A stretch of DNA of 36,900 nt from Luminiphilus sp. (GTDB lineage: Bacteria > Pseudomonadota > Gammaproteobacteria > Pseudomonadales > Halieaceae): contig JAQXAF010000086.1 in the NCBI GenBank assembly GCA_029253085.1, forward strand, positions 1 to 36,900, read 5' to 3'. Position 1 is the stretch's first letter, and each line of letters opens with the position of its first letter. This document shows, one piece after another, positions 1 to 7,701 of the stretch. The notes beneath the pieces are model-generated. The model saw only the letters and a list, made by a program, of their open reading frames with translations, did no database searches and was not told the DNA's origin. The translations under genes and the position numbers were made by a program.

Positions 1-168
1 GAACCCATTTTTGCCACACATGTTGACGCACACTGTGTCGAGGAAACCGAAATGTTGTTTCTGGGGGAGGGTGCTGTGACCTACTTTAAGGAAGATGGCA
101 GCATTGACTATGTGTTCAATGCCCGCACGCTGGGCGAAGCCTTAGTCCAGCAAGCAAAAAGTTTATAA
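1..168 (+). CDS. C-terminal fragment of an unrecognised protein (5' end outside window)
   Basis: Frame 1 is open from the first base to a TAA at 166-168 and encodes the last 55 residues of a protein. The stretch is hydrophilic, with a His/Cys/Glu-rich start (HVDAHCVEETE) and no signal or membrane segment. I do not recognise the family. Its last bases overlap the stop of the convergent gene that ends at 163. Absence of any stop over the first 165 bases and ordinary amino-acid composition are the only support. Confidence 0.5.
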   Translation, partial: EPIFATHVDAHCVEETEMLFLGEGAVTYFKEDGSIDYVFNARTLGEALVQQAKSL

Positions 169-750
169 GGATACTGGTGTATCGGCAGAAAGCTTGACGG
201 TTTCACCAAAAGGTTTCGCGAAGCCCTTTGGTAAATCTTCTGTCATGTCTAGGACGGCGGCCAAGCGCCCCATACCCACATAAAGAGCACAGTGCATGAG
301 TAGCTCAATCACCTCTGCTTCCGTGAACTGCGCTTTTAGTTGGTCAAAAAAACCTCCATCGATGGCAAGGTGTTGTGTTGCAAATCGGTCACCGAGTTCG
401 ATAGCCAGCTGTTCTGGCTTTGACAGGTTGTCTGGAATTTCGGGTTGTTCTAGGGCACAAGCCGTGGCTTCGTCGAAACTTCCCTCTGCTTCTGAGTAAC
501 GAATGGCCATGCAGCTGCGGCATTGGTTGTGAAACGCTATGCGTAAACGCATCAGCTCAATGAGCCTTTCGGGCAACGTTCTGTTGATTCCCAGGGCAGC
601 TCCAAACTGAAGCGGTCCCATGGCGGCTTTGGGCGCATGAGCCAGCATTCGCGTAATCCCTAGCGCCATCTCGCTGGCAGTATCGGCTTGAACAAACTCC
701 CGGAGTTCTTGGGGCCATTCGTCGGTGGGTACAAAACTTAGTCTGCTCAT
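163..750 (-). CDS. carboxymuconolactone decarboxylase (AhpD-like) family protein
   Basis: A 195-residue protein with the all-helical CMD/AhpD core: an LIELMRLRIAFHNQC stretch leading into a CRSC pair (Cys77 and Cys80 from this start). In AhpD-type proteins the CxxC pair is redox active, while other members are decarboxylases; the substrate here is unknown. The His that usually follows in CxxCxxxH is an Arg. The ATG at 750 is chosen because GAGG lies 6 bases upstream; a TTG at 762 would add four residues but overlaps that site. It stands alone on the minus strand and converges on the partial gene at the window edge with a 6-base overlap. The family is clear; the reaction is not. Confidence 0.8.
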   Translation of the reverse strand: MSRLSFVPTDEWPQELREFVQADTASEMALGITRMLAHAPKAAMGPLQFGAALGINRTLPERLIELMRLRIAFHNQCRSCMAIRYSEAEGSFDEATACALEQPEIPDNLSKPEQLAIELGDRFATQHLAIDGGFFDQLKAQFTEAEVIELLMHCALYVGMGRLAAVLDMTEDLPKGFAKPFGETVKLSADTPVSL

Positions 751-848
751 AATCGACCTCAATCGTGATTGGCATTTCTGGGGTGCCGGTGGCTATCTCA
801 GCAGTGAATTAGTCTGGCGTACTGCTGCGTGAGTGAGCCGGGTGGGTT

Positions 849-867
849 TTGGCTAGGCCCTAGCTAA
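849..867. repeat. inverted repeat TTGGCTAG-n3-CTAGCTAA, possible operator
   Basis: Two 8-base arms separated by GCC; 7 of 8 positions are complementary, with a perfect 5-base core GCTAG/CTAGC. There is no T-tract after it on either strand, so a terminator is unlikely. Its symmetry and its place in a divergent intergenic region suggest a dimeric regulator site, but no regulator gene is in the window. Confidence 0.4.
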
Positions 868-1122
868 GTCGGGTCATGCGGCTGATCTAATCTAGCAAGT
901 ATCAGTGCTTGTTGCAGGATATTCTCACCGAACATCACCAGAGGAACACTTATGCACTGAGTTAAATATCAACCGCTTCCTACTATCTGGCTGATGAGTG
1001 TATGAACCAATAAGTCTTCCTTCCCGAGCTTCCATCAAGGTTGCTGGTGCCAATTTGCAACGCCAGACAAGGGTATTCATGGCTTAAGTCGGCGACGAAT
1101 TAGTAACTATTGGAGCGTAGCA

Positions 1123-1131
1123 GGGGGGGGG
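1123..1131 (+). repeat. homopolymer run of nine G
   Basis: Nine consecutive G about 54 bases upstream of the candidate -35 box of the TonB-dependent receptor. Such tracts can vary in length by slippage. Whether this one affects expression is unknown. Confidence 0.5.
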
Positions 1132-1184
1132 TATTTTCGGCCTGCTCGTGCTTGTTAGAAGCCTAGGTGTAGTCCGTTCCTCAG

Positions 1185-1213
1185 TTGACGGTCAGTAATT
1201 ATTTGTTCATAAA
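1185..1213 (+). promoter_or_regulatory. candidate sigma70 promoter for the TonB-dependent receptor
   Basis: TTGACG (-35, 5 of 6 consensus) at 1185-1190, a 17-base spacer, then CATAAA (-10, 4 of 6) at 1208-1213. Transcription would start near 1220, leaving about 45 bases before the ATG at 1265. A Shine-Dalgarno-like AAAGAGGA lies shortly before that ATG. Confidence 0.45.
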
Positions 1214-1264
1214 GTACGTTGAGCGCTTAGCTATCTCTCACAGTAAATTAAAGAGGAATGCCCC

Positions 1265-3736
1265 ATGTTGCGATCCACTAATGACCGCCGAAAACCTGTT
1301 TTTAAGGTCGTGCCACTGGCAGCAGCCCTGATGCCTGCAGTATGGAGTGTGGCTTTACCCGCAGCGGCGCAAAATGACGCGAGGCTAGAGGAAGTCTTGG
1401 TAACGGCTACGCGTCGAGCTGAGACGGATATTCAGTCAACACCCATTGCGGTCACTCAAGTCAGTGCTGAACAAATACAACGACTTGTGCCGCGAGATTT
1501 ATTAGACGTCGCGATCTTTGCGCCCAATGTGGTGGCGGGTAAGCAGCCTGGATTCAATTCTGCAAACTTTGCGATTAGGGGAGTGGGTCAAAACGGCATT
1601 ATTTTGTATTACGAAAATCAAGTGGGTGTCATCGTCGATGATTTTGTCATTCCTCATATTCAAACGGCCAATATCGAAATGCTCGATATCGCCAGCGTTG
1701 AAATTCTAAGAGGCCCTCAAGGCACGCTGTTTGGTAAAAATACGACGGGGGGCGCCATTAATGTCAAAACAAATCGCCCTGAGCTCGATCAAAATTCGCT
1801 AGAAGTCCGAGGGCAAGTGGCACAGTACGGGCGCTATGAAGGGCAGGGGATTCTCAACTTGGCCATTGGTGAAAATCTCGCGTTCAGAGCGGCTGGCGTG
1901 TACATGAAGTCAGACGGTTGGTATTCCAACAGTGCGGCTTATGGTCCTGTGACTGATTTTGGGGTGGGCTTCCCGTTGGCGGGAACCTCTGGGCAAGGAG
2001 ACGGTGCCGATGTGGGTGGAGATGATGTTTTCAGCGGTCGCTTTAAGCTGCGTTGGCAGCCCACTGATGCGCTAGACATTAACCTCGCGTACGAGATGGT
2101 GCGAGACGACAGTGATGCACCTCCGTCCTACAACAATACGCCGCCTAACACGGGCTATCTTTGGAATACTCTAGGTTTCCGTCGTGATGCTGGTGACCCC
2201 CTTGATAATGCGGCAATTACTAACCGTAATGATGCACTGTTGAACATGGAGGCAGGCCATCAGATCGACGTCGATGGTTACTACTTAAACGTCGACTGGG
2301 ATCTCAACAGCGACTACACAGTAAGCGCTTTTGCGGGTTACAGAGAAACTGACTCCCAGCTTCCCAGTACGTATACGGGTGAGGTCGGTCCGGTGTCTTT
2401 GTTTGATGCTAACCGACAAGATGTGCGTGAAACGACGCAGCTGGAACTTCGTGTTGCGTCAGACCTAGACGGTGCCTTTAATTGGGTAGGTGGTGTCTTT
2501 TATCAACAAGACGACACGATATTTACTGTTGCACAGGTGCTGGGCTTTGTTGATATGACCATTCCCTCGGCGCTGGCATTTGGTGACCCCTTCTACTTCA
2601 ACAATAACCCACAGGTGCTCTCTAACGGGCAGGATGCCTCGGCTGAGGCACTGTATTTGGATGGCACCTTTGACCTCACAGAGAAACTGACTCTGGGAGC
2701 CGGCGTGCGCTATACCCACGAAAAGAAGAAGTGGACGGGGCGAAACCAAGTATTCACTCAGGCCTTAGCAGGGGGCTTCGATCCCTCGCTGACCTGGCAG
2801 GTTCTCGGGGAGCCCATCGCGGCGGCAGACTTTAATAAATATCCTATCGGTGTGGTCGAGGATGAAGAAAGCTGGAGTGAGCCCACCTGGCGTTTAAATC
2901 TGGGTTATCAGGCGACCGATGATCTTTACACTTACGCCACTTACTCCAGGGGCTTTAAAAGTGGTGGTTATAACGATCAGACCGGCACCAGTGGCAACCC
3001 TATTGAACCCCTGCAGGCACGCCCGACAGACCCCGAAATTGCAGATTCTTTTGAGCTGGGAATCCGTTCCGAGTTTCTTGATAATCGACTGCGCTTAAAT
3101 CTTACGGCATTTTATGTCACCTACGATGATTCACAGCAGCAACTCTTGGCTCGAATTACTGCAGACCGCGACGGTGATGGTATCGATGAAAGCGAGTTTC
3201 AAGAGACGCGCTACTTTAATGCTGCGGAGATTGAAGTCACGGGTTTAGAGTTCGAGGCGGCGTGGTTGTTGACTGACAACTTCACGGTCATGGGTAGTCT
3301 TGGCACGCTGGATGCTGAGTTCAAGTCTTTTGAAGCAGATACCAATTTTGACGGCACTATTGATATCGATCTCACAGGAAGCCCTGTTGCGAGGGCGCCA
3401 GAAAGCACCTGGAACCTCGATTTTCTTTATAACCTTCCGATAGCGGGGGGCCATCTTGATTTGGCTTTGAACGTAAATTACGAGGACGAGGCCGTTTATG
3501 CTTATACCTCGGTCCCAGGCTCAGATAACGGTCTTACGGATGATCGAACGCTAGTCAATGCCTCGGCGACTTACACAGCCCGTGATGGGCGTTGGTGGGT
3601 GCGGTTATACGGAAAAAATCTTACGGATGAACGGTATCGAGTGGGTGACCTGCCCGTGGCCAACTTGTGGATGATGTCCTTCTACGGTGAGCCCGAAACA
3701 ATCGGTATTGAAGGCGGCATGCGCCTGAATTGGTGA
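1265..3736 (+). CDS. TonB-dependent outer membrane receptor
   Basis: An 823-residue outer membrane receptor. A signal peptide ends near residue 35 (ALPAAA/Q). A TonB-box-like segment, EEVLVTATRR (about 42-51), follows, then a plug domain to roughly residue 165 with the characteristic RGPQGTLFGKNTTGGAINV stretch, then a 22-strand-type beta barrel ending in an aromatic residue (Trp823) with the family's late motif YGKNLTDERYRVG. Such receptors import scarce substrates across the outer membrane using TonB/ExbBD energy. The sequence resembles the large Sphingomonas-type receptor group (YSRGFKSGGYND) rather than a recognisable siderophore or B12 receptor, so the ligand is unknown. It faces a catabolic minus-strand cluster with only 14 bases between stop codons, which suggests but does not prove a linked substrate. 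Confidence 0.93.
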   Translation: MLRSTNDRRKPVFKVVPLAAALMPAVWSVALPAAAQNDARLEEVLVTATRRAETDIQSTPIAVTQVSAEQIQRLVPRDLLDVAIFAPNVVAGKQPGFNSANFAIRGVGQNGIILYYENQVGVIVDDFVIPHIQTANIEMLDIASVEILRGPQGTLFGKNTTGGAINVKTNRPELDQNSLEVRGQVAQYGRYEGQGILNLAIGENLAFRAAGVYMKSDGWYSNSAAYGPVTDFGVGFPLAGTSGQGDGADVGGDDVFSGRFKLRWQPTDALDINLAYEMVRDDSDAPPSYNNTPPNTGYLWNTLGFRRDAGDPLDNAAITNRNDALLNMEAGHQIDVDGYYLNVDWDLNSDYTVSAFAGYRETDSQLPSTYTGEVGPVSLFDANRQDVRETTQLELRVASDLDGAFNWVGGVFYQQDDTIFTVAQVLGFVDMTIPSALAFGDPFYFNNNPQVLSNGQDASAEALYLDGTFDLTEKLTLGAGVRYTHEKKKWTGRNQVFTQALAGGFDPSLTWQVLGEPIAAADFNKYPIGVVEDEESWSEPTWRLNLGYQATDDLYTYATYSRGFKSGGYNDQTGTSGNPIEPLQARPTDPEIADSFELGIRSEFLDNRLRLNLTAFYVTYDDSQQQLLARITADRDGDGIDESEFQETRYFNAAEIEVTGLEFEAAWLLTDNFTVMGSLGTLDAEFKSFEADTNFDGTIDIDLTGSPVARAPESTWNLDFLYNLPIAGGHLDLALNVNYEDEAVYAYTSVPGSDNGLTDDRTLVNASATYTARDGRWWVRLYGKNLTDERYRVGDLPVANLWMMSFYGEPETIGIEGGMRLNW

Positions 3737-3750
3737 GCCCGGTTTGTTGA

Positions 3751-4422
3751 TTAAGGGGTGGCGTTACTAAAGCCCTCTGTGAAGATTGCGCTGCGGGGCT
3801 TTACAAAGATGGCGCTTGCTGAGGCGGTAACCTGGCCAGCATGGCTGAGCTCAGCGTCGACCTTCATTTTACGCTCGGACAGGGGAGAGAGACTGGCAAC
3901 AAGGTCTAGCTCGCAGTTGAGCGGCGTTGGTCTCTGGTATCGAATATCAAGCCCCCCAGTCATGCCGGCATTGCCGGCGTAAATCTGGGCCATACCCATA
4001 AAGTGGTCTAGGATCGCAGCCACCCAGCCTCCGTGCACGTGGTTGGGTGGACCCTCGTAGGACCAATTGAAAGTCACTGCACCGTAAACCTTGTGTTCAT
4101 CAAACCAGTGGCGCAACCCCGGCGACATGGGATGACTTTCTCCTCCTACACATAGCATTTCGTGATTGGCTACAGGATAACTACCGTAGGCATTGGCGTG
4201 GGCAATAACTCCTTTTAACTGCCTACGATCTTTGAGTTTGGCGGTAATGGCGTCGATGCTTTTTGCAATGGCACTGGCCCCAGATGGATCGATATCACTG
4301 GTGGTTGCGGCTTCAATTAACGCCTTTACGGCAGTGGCGACTTGCCGGCGAGCCTTCCAATACTCACTGTGATCTTCGTCAATGTCTTCGGTGATGAAGG
4401 GCGAGGTATAGCTCTTATCCAT
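3751..4422 (-). CDS. THEM4-like hotdog-fold thioesterase
   Basis: A 223-residue protein whose C-terminal half carries the hotdog thioesterase signature: NHVHGGWVAAILDHFMG with HGG at 130-132 and probable catalytic Asp139, then GGLDIRYQRPTPL. The N-terminal 115 residues are less conserved, as in THEM4/PaaI-type acyl-CoA thioesterases. The likely reaction is hydrolysis of an acyl-CoA thioester in the cytoplasm; the acyl group is unknown. The start is set at the ATG at 4422 because it overlaps the stop of the upstream epoxide hydrolase by one base (TAATG), a translational-coupling arrangement. An in-frame start 45 bases further upstream would lie inside that gene. The same-strand neighbours suggest a role late in a catabolic route. 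Confidence 0.82.
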   Translation of the reverse strand: MDKSYTSPFITEDIDEDHSEYWKARRQVATAVKALIEAATTSDIDPSGASAIAKSIDAITAKLKDRRQLKGVIAHANAYGSYPVANHEMLCVGGESHPMSPGLRHWFDEHKVYGAVTFNWSYEGPPNHVHGGWVAAILDHFMGMAQIYAGNAGMTGGLDIRYQRPTPLNCELDLVASLSPLSERKMKVDAELSHAGQVTASASAIFVKPRSAIFTEGFSNATP

Positions 4423-5594
4423 TAATCTAAAATCTCTAGTGAACGAAGTTGTTCGCGCCATTGCCACAGTTCCTTTACCAGCAGGTCGGGCACTTCAAGC
4501 GCAGAGAAATGGCCACCCTTTTCGATTTGATCGTTGAAATAATGCAAGTTAATGAATTTTTTGCGCGCCCAGCGCTCGCTTGATCGGAAAATTTCATTGG
4601 GAAAGAGAGAAATAGCGGTTGATAACTCGACCTCAGACATGTCCGGGTTATTAAAACTTTCCCAATACAAACGTGCCGAGCTCGCCCCTGAATTGGTTAG
4701 CCAGTAGAGCATGACAGTATCTAAAAGCTCATCGCGGGCTATGGCATTTTCGGGGTGTCGTAGGCCGTTGATTTCGCAGTCACACCACTGGGCATATTTT
4801 TCTATAATCCAGGCCATCTGCCCGGTGGGAGAATCTGCGAGACCATAGCCTAAGGTCTGTGGGCGGGTGCTTTGTTGTTTCGAGTAACCCGAGTCCCAGT
4901 CTTGATAAAAATTGAATGCCTCAAGCGCCTGGACTTCTTCGGGCAGCAGCGACTCGAGTGTCTCAGGGTCCGGGGCAACCACGGGTAAGGTGATGTGAAT
5001 GCCCGCGCAGGGCGTATTGGGCGCCGTGGCTATAGCTTGAGTGACTAGGGAGCCCCAATCACCGCCATGGGCAAGAAATGCCTCATGCCCTAAGCGTTGC
5101 ATTAACGCAATCCATAGATCAGCGATTTTGTGCACGCTGGTTCCTGTGGTCCTAGGTTTGCCAGAAAAGCCGTAGCCCGGAAGGGCTGGAACAACAACAT
5201 GGAAGGCATTGTCGGCACTGCCACCGTGCTCAGTGGGATTGCTGAGTCGATCGATCACGTGTCTAAATTCAAGTACTGAGCCGGGCCATCCATGGGTAAG
5301 TAACAGTGGTGTTGCATTGGTATGAGGCGACCGTTGGTAAATGAAGTGAATATCTAAACCTTCGATTTCAGTCCGGAAATTAGGCCAACGGTTGAGGGTA
5401 TTAGAGACCCGCGTCATATCGTATTGCGAGCACCAGTGGTCTGTTAGCTCTCTTACGTAAGCTAGGGGTGCACCTTGGCTCCAATCCTCAACGGTTTCCT
5501 CGTCTGGATACCGCGTCAGTTTTAGGCGCTGCTTGAGGTCAGCAATCGCCCCGTCGTCAACGCTGGGTATAAATGGCGTGATAGGTGATTCCAT
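4422..5594 (-). CDS. epoxide hydrolase, EHN (microsomal/juvenile-hormone) type
   Basis: A 390-residue alpha/beta hydrolase. Residues about 5-115 match the N-terminal EHN domain that precedes the fold in microsomal-type epoxide hydrolases. HGWPGS at 101-106 is the oxyanion-hole motif and GGDWGS at 177-182 supplies the nucleophile Asp179. Glu340 (in SSERW) and His362 (in KGGHFSALE) align with the Glu and His of the mammalian microsomal enzyme, so the Asp-Glu-His triad is complete. There is no N-terminal membrane anchor, so the enzyme should be soluble. It opens an epoxide to a diol; the substrate is unknown. It lies 141 bases after the SRPBCC-SDR gene and its stop overlaps the start of the thioesterase. 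Confidence 0.92.
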   Translation of the reverse strand: MESPITPFIPSVDDGAIADLKQRLKLTRYPDEETVEDWSQGAPLAYVRELTDHWCSQYDMTRVSNTLNRWPNFRTEIEGLDIHFIYQRSPHTNATPLLLTHGWPGSVLEFRHVIDRLSNPTEHGGSADNAFHVVVPALPGYGFSGKPRTTGTSVHKIADLWIALMQRLGHEAFLAHGGDWGSLVTQAIATAPNTPCAGIHITLPVVAPDPETLESLLPEEVQALEAFNFYQDWDSGYSKQQSTRPQTLGYGLADSPTGQMAWIIEKYAQWCDCEINGLRHPENAIARDELLDTVMLYWLTNSGASSARLYWESFNNPDMSEVELSTAISLFPNEIFRSSERWARKKFINLHYFNDQIEKGGHFSALEVPDLLVKELWQWREQLRSLEILD

Positions 5595-5735
5595 GAAGCG
5601 ATCTCACAATTCAATACAAGACCGGCAGCTTATCTCCAGATGGGAGTCCAAGCCAGTATTGTAGGAAGGGCGCACCCCAACTGGGCTAGCGGGGTTGTCA
5701 GCTGCGGTGCGTCGCTCTGTTCGGGCTGAAGCGAT

Positions 5736-7148
5736 TTAGTGCGCTGCTGCGCCTTCAATCTGTGCATCGATAAAAGCTTCGAGTTGGGCACGCTGCGCGG
5801 CGGGTTCCTGTGTTTTTGAGAGTAGGTAAGGCGTACGAGGCTCTCTATCCAGAAAAAGTTGCCCTGAAAGATCACCGGCCTCCTTTGCTTTAGCAAGCCA
5901 GATGATGGTGTCCGCACCCTCGTCAGACGTGCGAAGAATTCGTCTCGTGATACTGCGAAAGGTGGGCAGTGCTGAGGCGACTCCAGGGGTATCCGCCCAG
6001 CCAGGATGCATTGCATTGACGATGATGCCATCTTCACGCCACTGCTCTGCCCATAGCTCACTCAATACGGTTAATGCGCGCTTAGCCCGGGCGTAGGCCT
6101 TTGCGCCGTGATAAGAGGGCGGGGTCATAATCAACCGGTCACAGACCAGCTTTTCGGTATACATGCCCCCTGATACAACATTGATTACCCGCGAGGGTGT
6201 GCTGTGGTTTGTGAGCAAAGGGCGCAGCTTGTGCGTCAACAGCGATGGACTGGCAAGCAGTAACGCGAAGCTTTGTTCGAGTCCTTCGCGGGTCAACGCA
6301 TAGTCATTAAACAGTGCGCCTGCGTTGTTTATGAGTACGTCAATAGGCGCGCCTCTGGCCAGCAGCCGATCGGAGAGCGCGCTCACGTCAGCCATTAGGG
6401 AGAGATCGGCAATTTCAATGGTAATATCGGACCTACCCGTTTCCGATTCAAGGGTCTGCAGCAGCTCTTCCTGTTTTGCGGGGTTACGGATAACCAGGGT
6501 CAAATTTGCCCCAGCCTCTGCAAGCGCAATGCTGGTGGCGAGCCCCAGGCCGCTGTTGGCGCCGGTTAAAACAACGTGCCGTCCGTCGAGAAAAGTCGAG
6601 TCGGGTTTTCTTTGAGCAAGGCTTCGTCGAAAGCCCCATTTTGAAAACATAGCAACGCCGGGGGCGACCCAGCGATCTGCCCGGGCTGTACAGTCAGAAA
6701 TTTTTGGTGGCGAGGGCGAATTGTCGAGTGCGCTTTTTAACCCTTCCAGACTCTTTCGGCCCATGTCTCGCATGCCAGATTCCAGCTGGTTCTCAAACGA
6801 ACCAATCCCCAAGTGGTATTGAATTTCAGCGGTATAGCTGACGTGAGTCTGAGACCCCCTTTCTGTAAAAGTAATCACATCTCTTACGTCAAAAAATCGA
6901 CTTTTCCCCACCAAAACAATCGATGCCCAAGGGCAATACTCGACGATCTCGTACTCAAGCCGCACTTTCGTAGGACCCACCGAACAATGCACAGTAAAGT
7001 GTGTTCCCAGTCCTATTGGGCCGGGGGTGGATTTTTTGGATGTCAGGGCGGTTGCATCCCATTCAGCAACTGTTCTGAAATCTGAGACATAGCGAAAGCA
7101 GTCTTTGATGCTTCGTTGAACCGCGATTTCTTCGTGGAGTGTAATCAT
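5736..7148 (-). CDS. fusion: SRPBCC ligand-binding domain + DHRS12-like short-chain dehydrogenase
   Basis: A 470-residue two-domain protein. Residues 1 to about 145 look like an SRPBCC/polyketide-cyclase-type helix-grip domain, which binds hydrophobic ligands. After a linker (about 145-185), the rest is a classical SDR: TGANSGLG at 195-202 for the nucleotide, NNAG at 274-277, probable catalytic Ser326 in VVSGG, and Tyr352/Lys356 in YARAK. The segments SGGMYTEKL, MHPGWADTPGV and GADTIIWLA closely recall the human/mouse DHRS12 subgroup. The predicted activity is NAD(P)-dependent alcohol/ketone oxidoreduction, perhaps on a lipid-like substrate held by the N-terminal domain. The reading frame is continuous, so this is a genuine fusion unless the sequence has an error. 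It is the first enzyme gene of a minus-strand cluster with the epoxide hydrolase and thioesterase. Confidence 0.88.
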   Translation of the reverse strand: MITLHEEIAVQRSIKDCFRYVSDFRTVAEWDATALTSKKSTPGPIGLGTHFTVHCSVGPTKVRLEYEIVEYCPWASIVLVGKSRFFDVRDVITFTERGSQTHVSYTAEIQYHLGIGSFENQLESGMRDMGRKSLEGLKSALDNSPSPPKISDCTARADRWVAPGVAMFSKWGFRRSLAQRKPDSTFLDGRHVVLTGANSGLGLATSIALAEAGANLTLVIRNPAKQEELLQTLESETGRSDITIEIADLSLMADVSALSDRLLARGAPIDVLINNAGALFNDYALTREGLEQSFALLLASPSLLTHKLRPLLTNHSTPSRVINVVSGGMYTEKLVCDRLIMTPPSYHGAKAYARAKRALTVLSELWAEQWREDGIIVNAMHPGWADTPGVASALPTFRSITRRILRTSDEGADTIIWLAKAKEAGDLSGQLFLDREPRTPYLLSKTQEPAAQRAQLEAFIDAQIEGAAAH

Positions 7149-7216
7149 GAACGTTTGGGATCGATGCCTAATGAACAGAAGGTACGATCACTGCCGGTTA
7201 GCAGTTCACCTTGATC

Positions 7217-7555
7217 TTAGTCCTCGGACCAAACAGTTCGCACGGCTTCACCAAAATCATCATAGATCACACGTTTTTTTGGCCGCGGCTTAACGCCGCG
7301 CTTAGGTAAGCGCTTTGATTGGCTTTTGCGCCGCTCATCCAAGGTGGCAACGACATCATCAAGGGGGGTTCGCGCTGTTCTGGGTTCGTTGAAAATAGGC
7401 GTGCGAAGGGGCGCCACCCTAGATTCGAGTGCGGTCTCCCCGACCTCAACATTTACGATTCGTCCACCCTTGGCGAGAAAAGACTCGATATCTCGATCTA
7501 GGTCGTTGCGTAAATCGGCCTTGTCAGCCTTGTGCTTGTAGATTTCGCGCTTCAT
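7217..7555 (-). CDS. small basic protein with a SutA-like FLAKGG motif
   Basis: A 112-residue hydrophilic protein with no signal or membrane segment. Residues 19-33 (LDRDIESFLAKGGRI) resemble the conserved helix and FLAxGGxI segment of SutA, the RNA-polymerase-binding transcription factor of Pseudomonas. The C-terminal half has a basic tract (QSKRLPKRGVKPRPKKR) and ends in an acidic tail. Function as an RNA-polymerase or nucleic-acid partner is inferred from this short motif only. It lies 68 bases before the SRPBCC-SDR gene on the same strand and could be the first gene of that transcript, or independent of it. No Shine-Dalgarno sequence is seen at the usual distance; a TATACT box ends 8 bases before the ATG. 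Confidence 0.68.
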   Translation of the reverse strand: MKREIYKHKADKADLRNDLDRDIESFLAKGGRIVNVEVGETALESRVAPLRTPIFNEPRTARTPLDDVVATLDERRKSQSKRLPKRGVKPRPKKRVIYDDFGEAVRTVWSED

Positions 7556-7563
7556 TGCTGTGC

Positions 7564-7569
7564 AGTATA
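7564..7569 (-). promoter_or_regulatory. candidate -10 box (TATACT) for the SutA-like gene
   Basis: Minus-strand TATACT (5 of 6 consensus) ends 8 bases before the ATG at 7555, so transcription would begin at or next to the start codon. No good -35 is visible at 16-18 bases. The pattern suits a leaderless or nearly leaderless mRNA. Confidence 0.3.
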
Positions 7570-7701
7570 GCGACCCCTGTCAGATAGATCATTCGATAGC
7601 TTTGTTAAGGATTGCCCGTCATGTCAGTTTTTCTGGTTAAATGCCCTGCTTTAGAGGCTGGGTGGAGCTGCCGGTGAAGCGAGCAGCGAGGTAGTGCAAG
7701 T

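Larger units (their letters stand above)
751..1264. other. 514-base intergenic region upstream of the TonB-dependent receptor
   Basis: No credible coding sequence was seen on either strand. It contains an inverted repeat (849-867), a run of nine G (1123-1131) and a sigma70-like promoter (1185-1213), annotated separately. It separates two divergently transcribed genes, so it should carry control signals for both. I saw no riboswitch-like conserved boxes. Confidence 0.7.

Noticed and set aside
5630-6061. 143-residue ORF at the end of the SRPBCC-SDR gene
   Set aside because: It is in another frame of the same strand, overlaps the SDR C-terminus and has no domain of its own.
7621-7677. 18-residue ORF upstream of plsC with AAGGA 9 bases before its ATG
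   Set aside because: Too short, no recognisable features, and such ORFs arise by chance in a 146-base gap. It is not reported as a gene.
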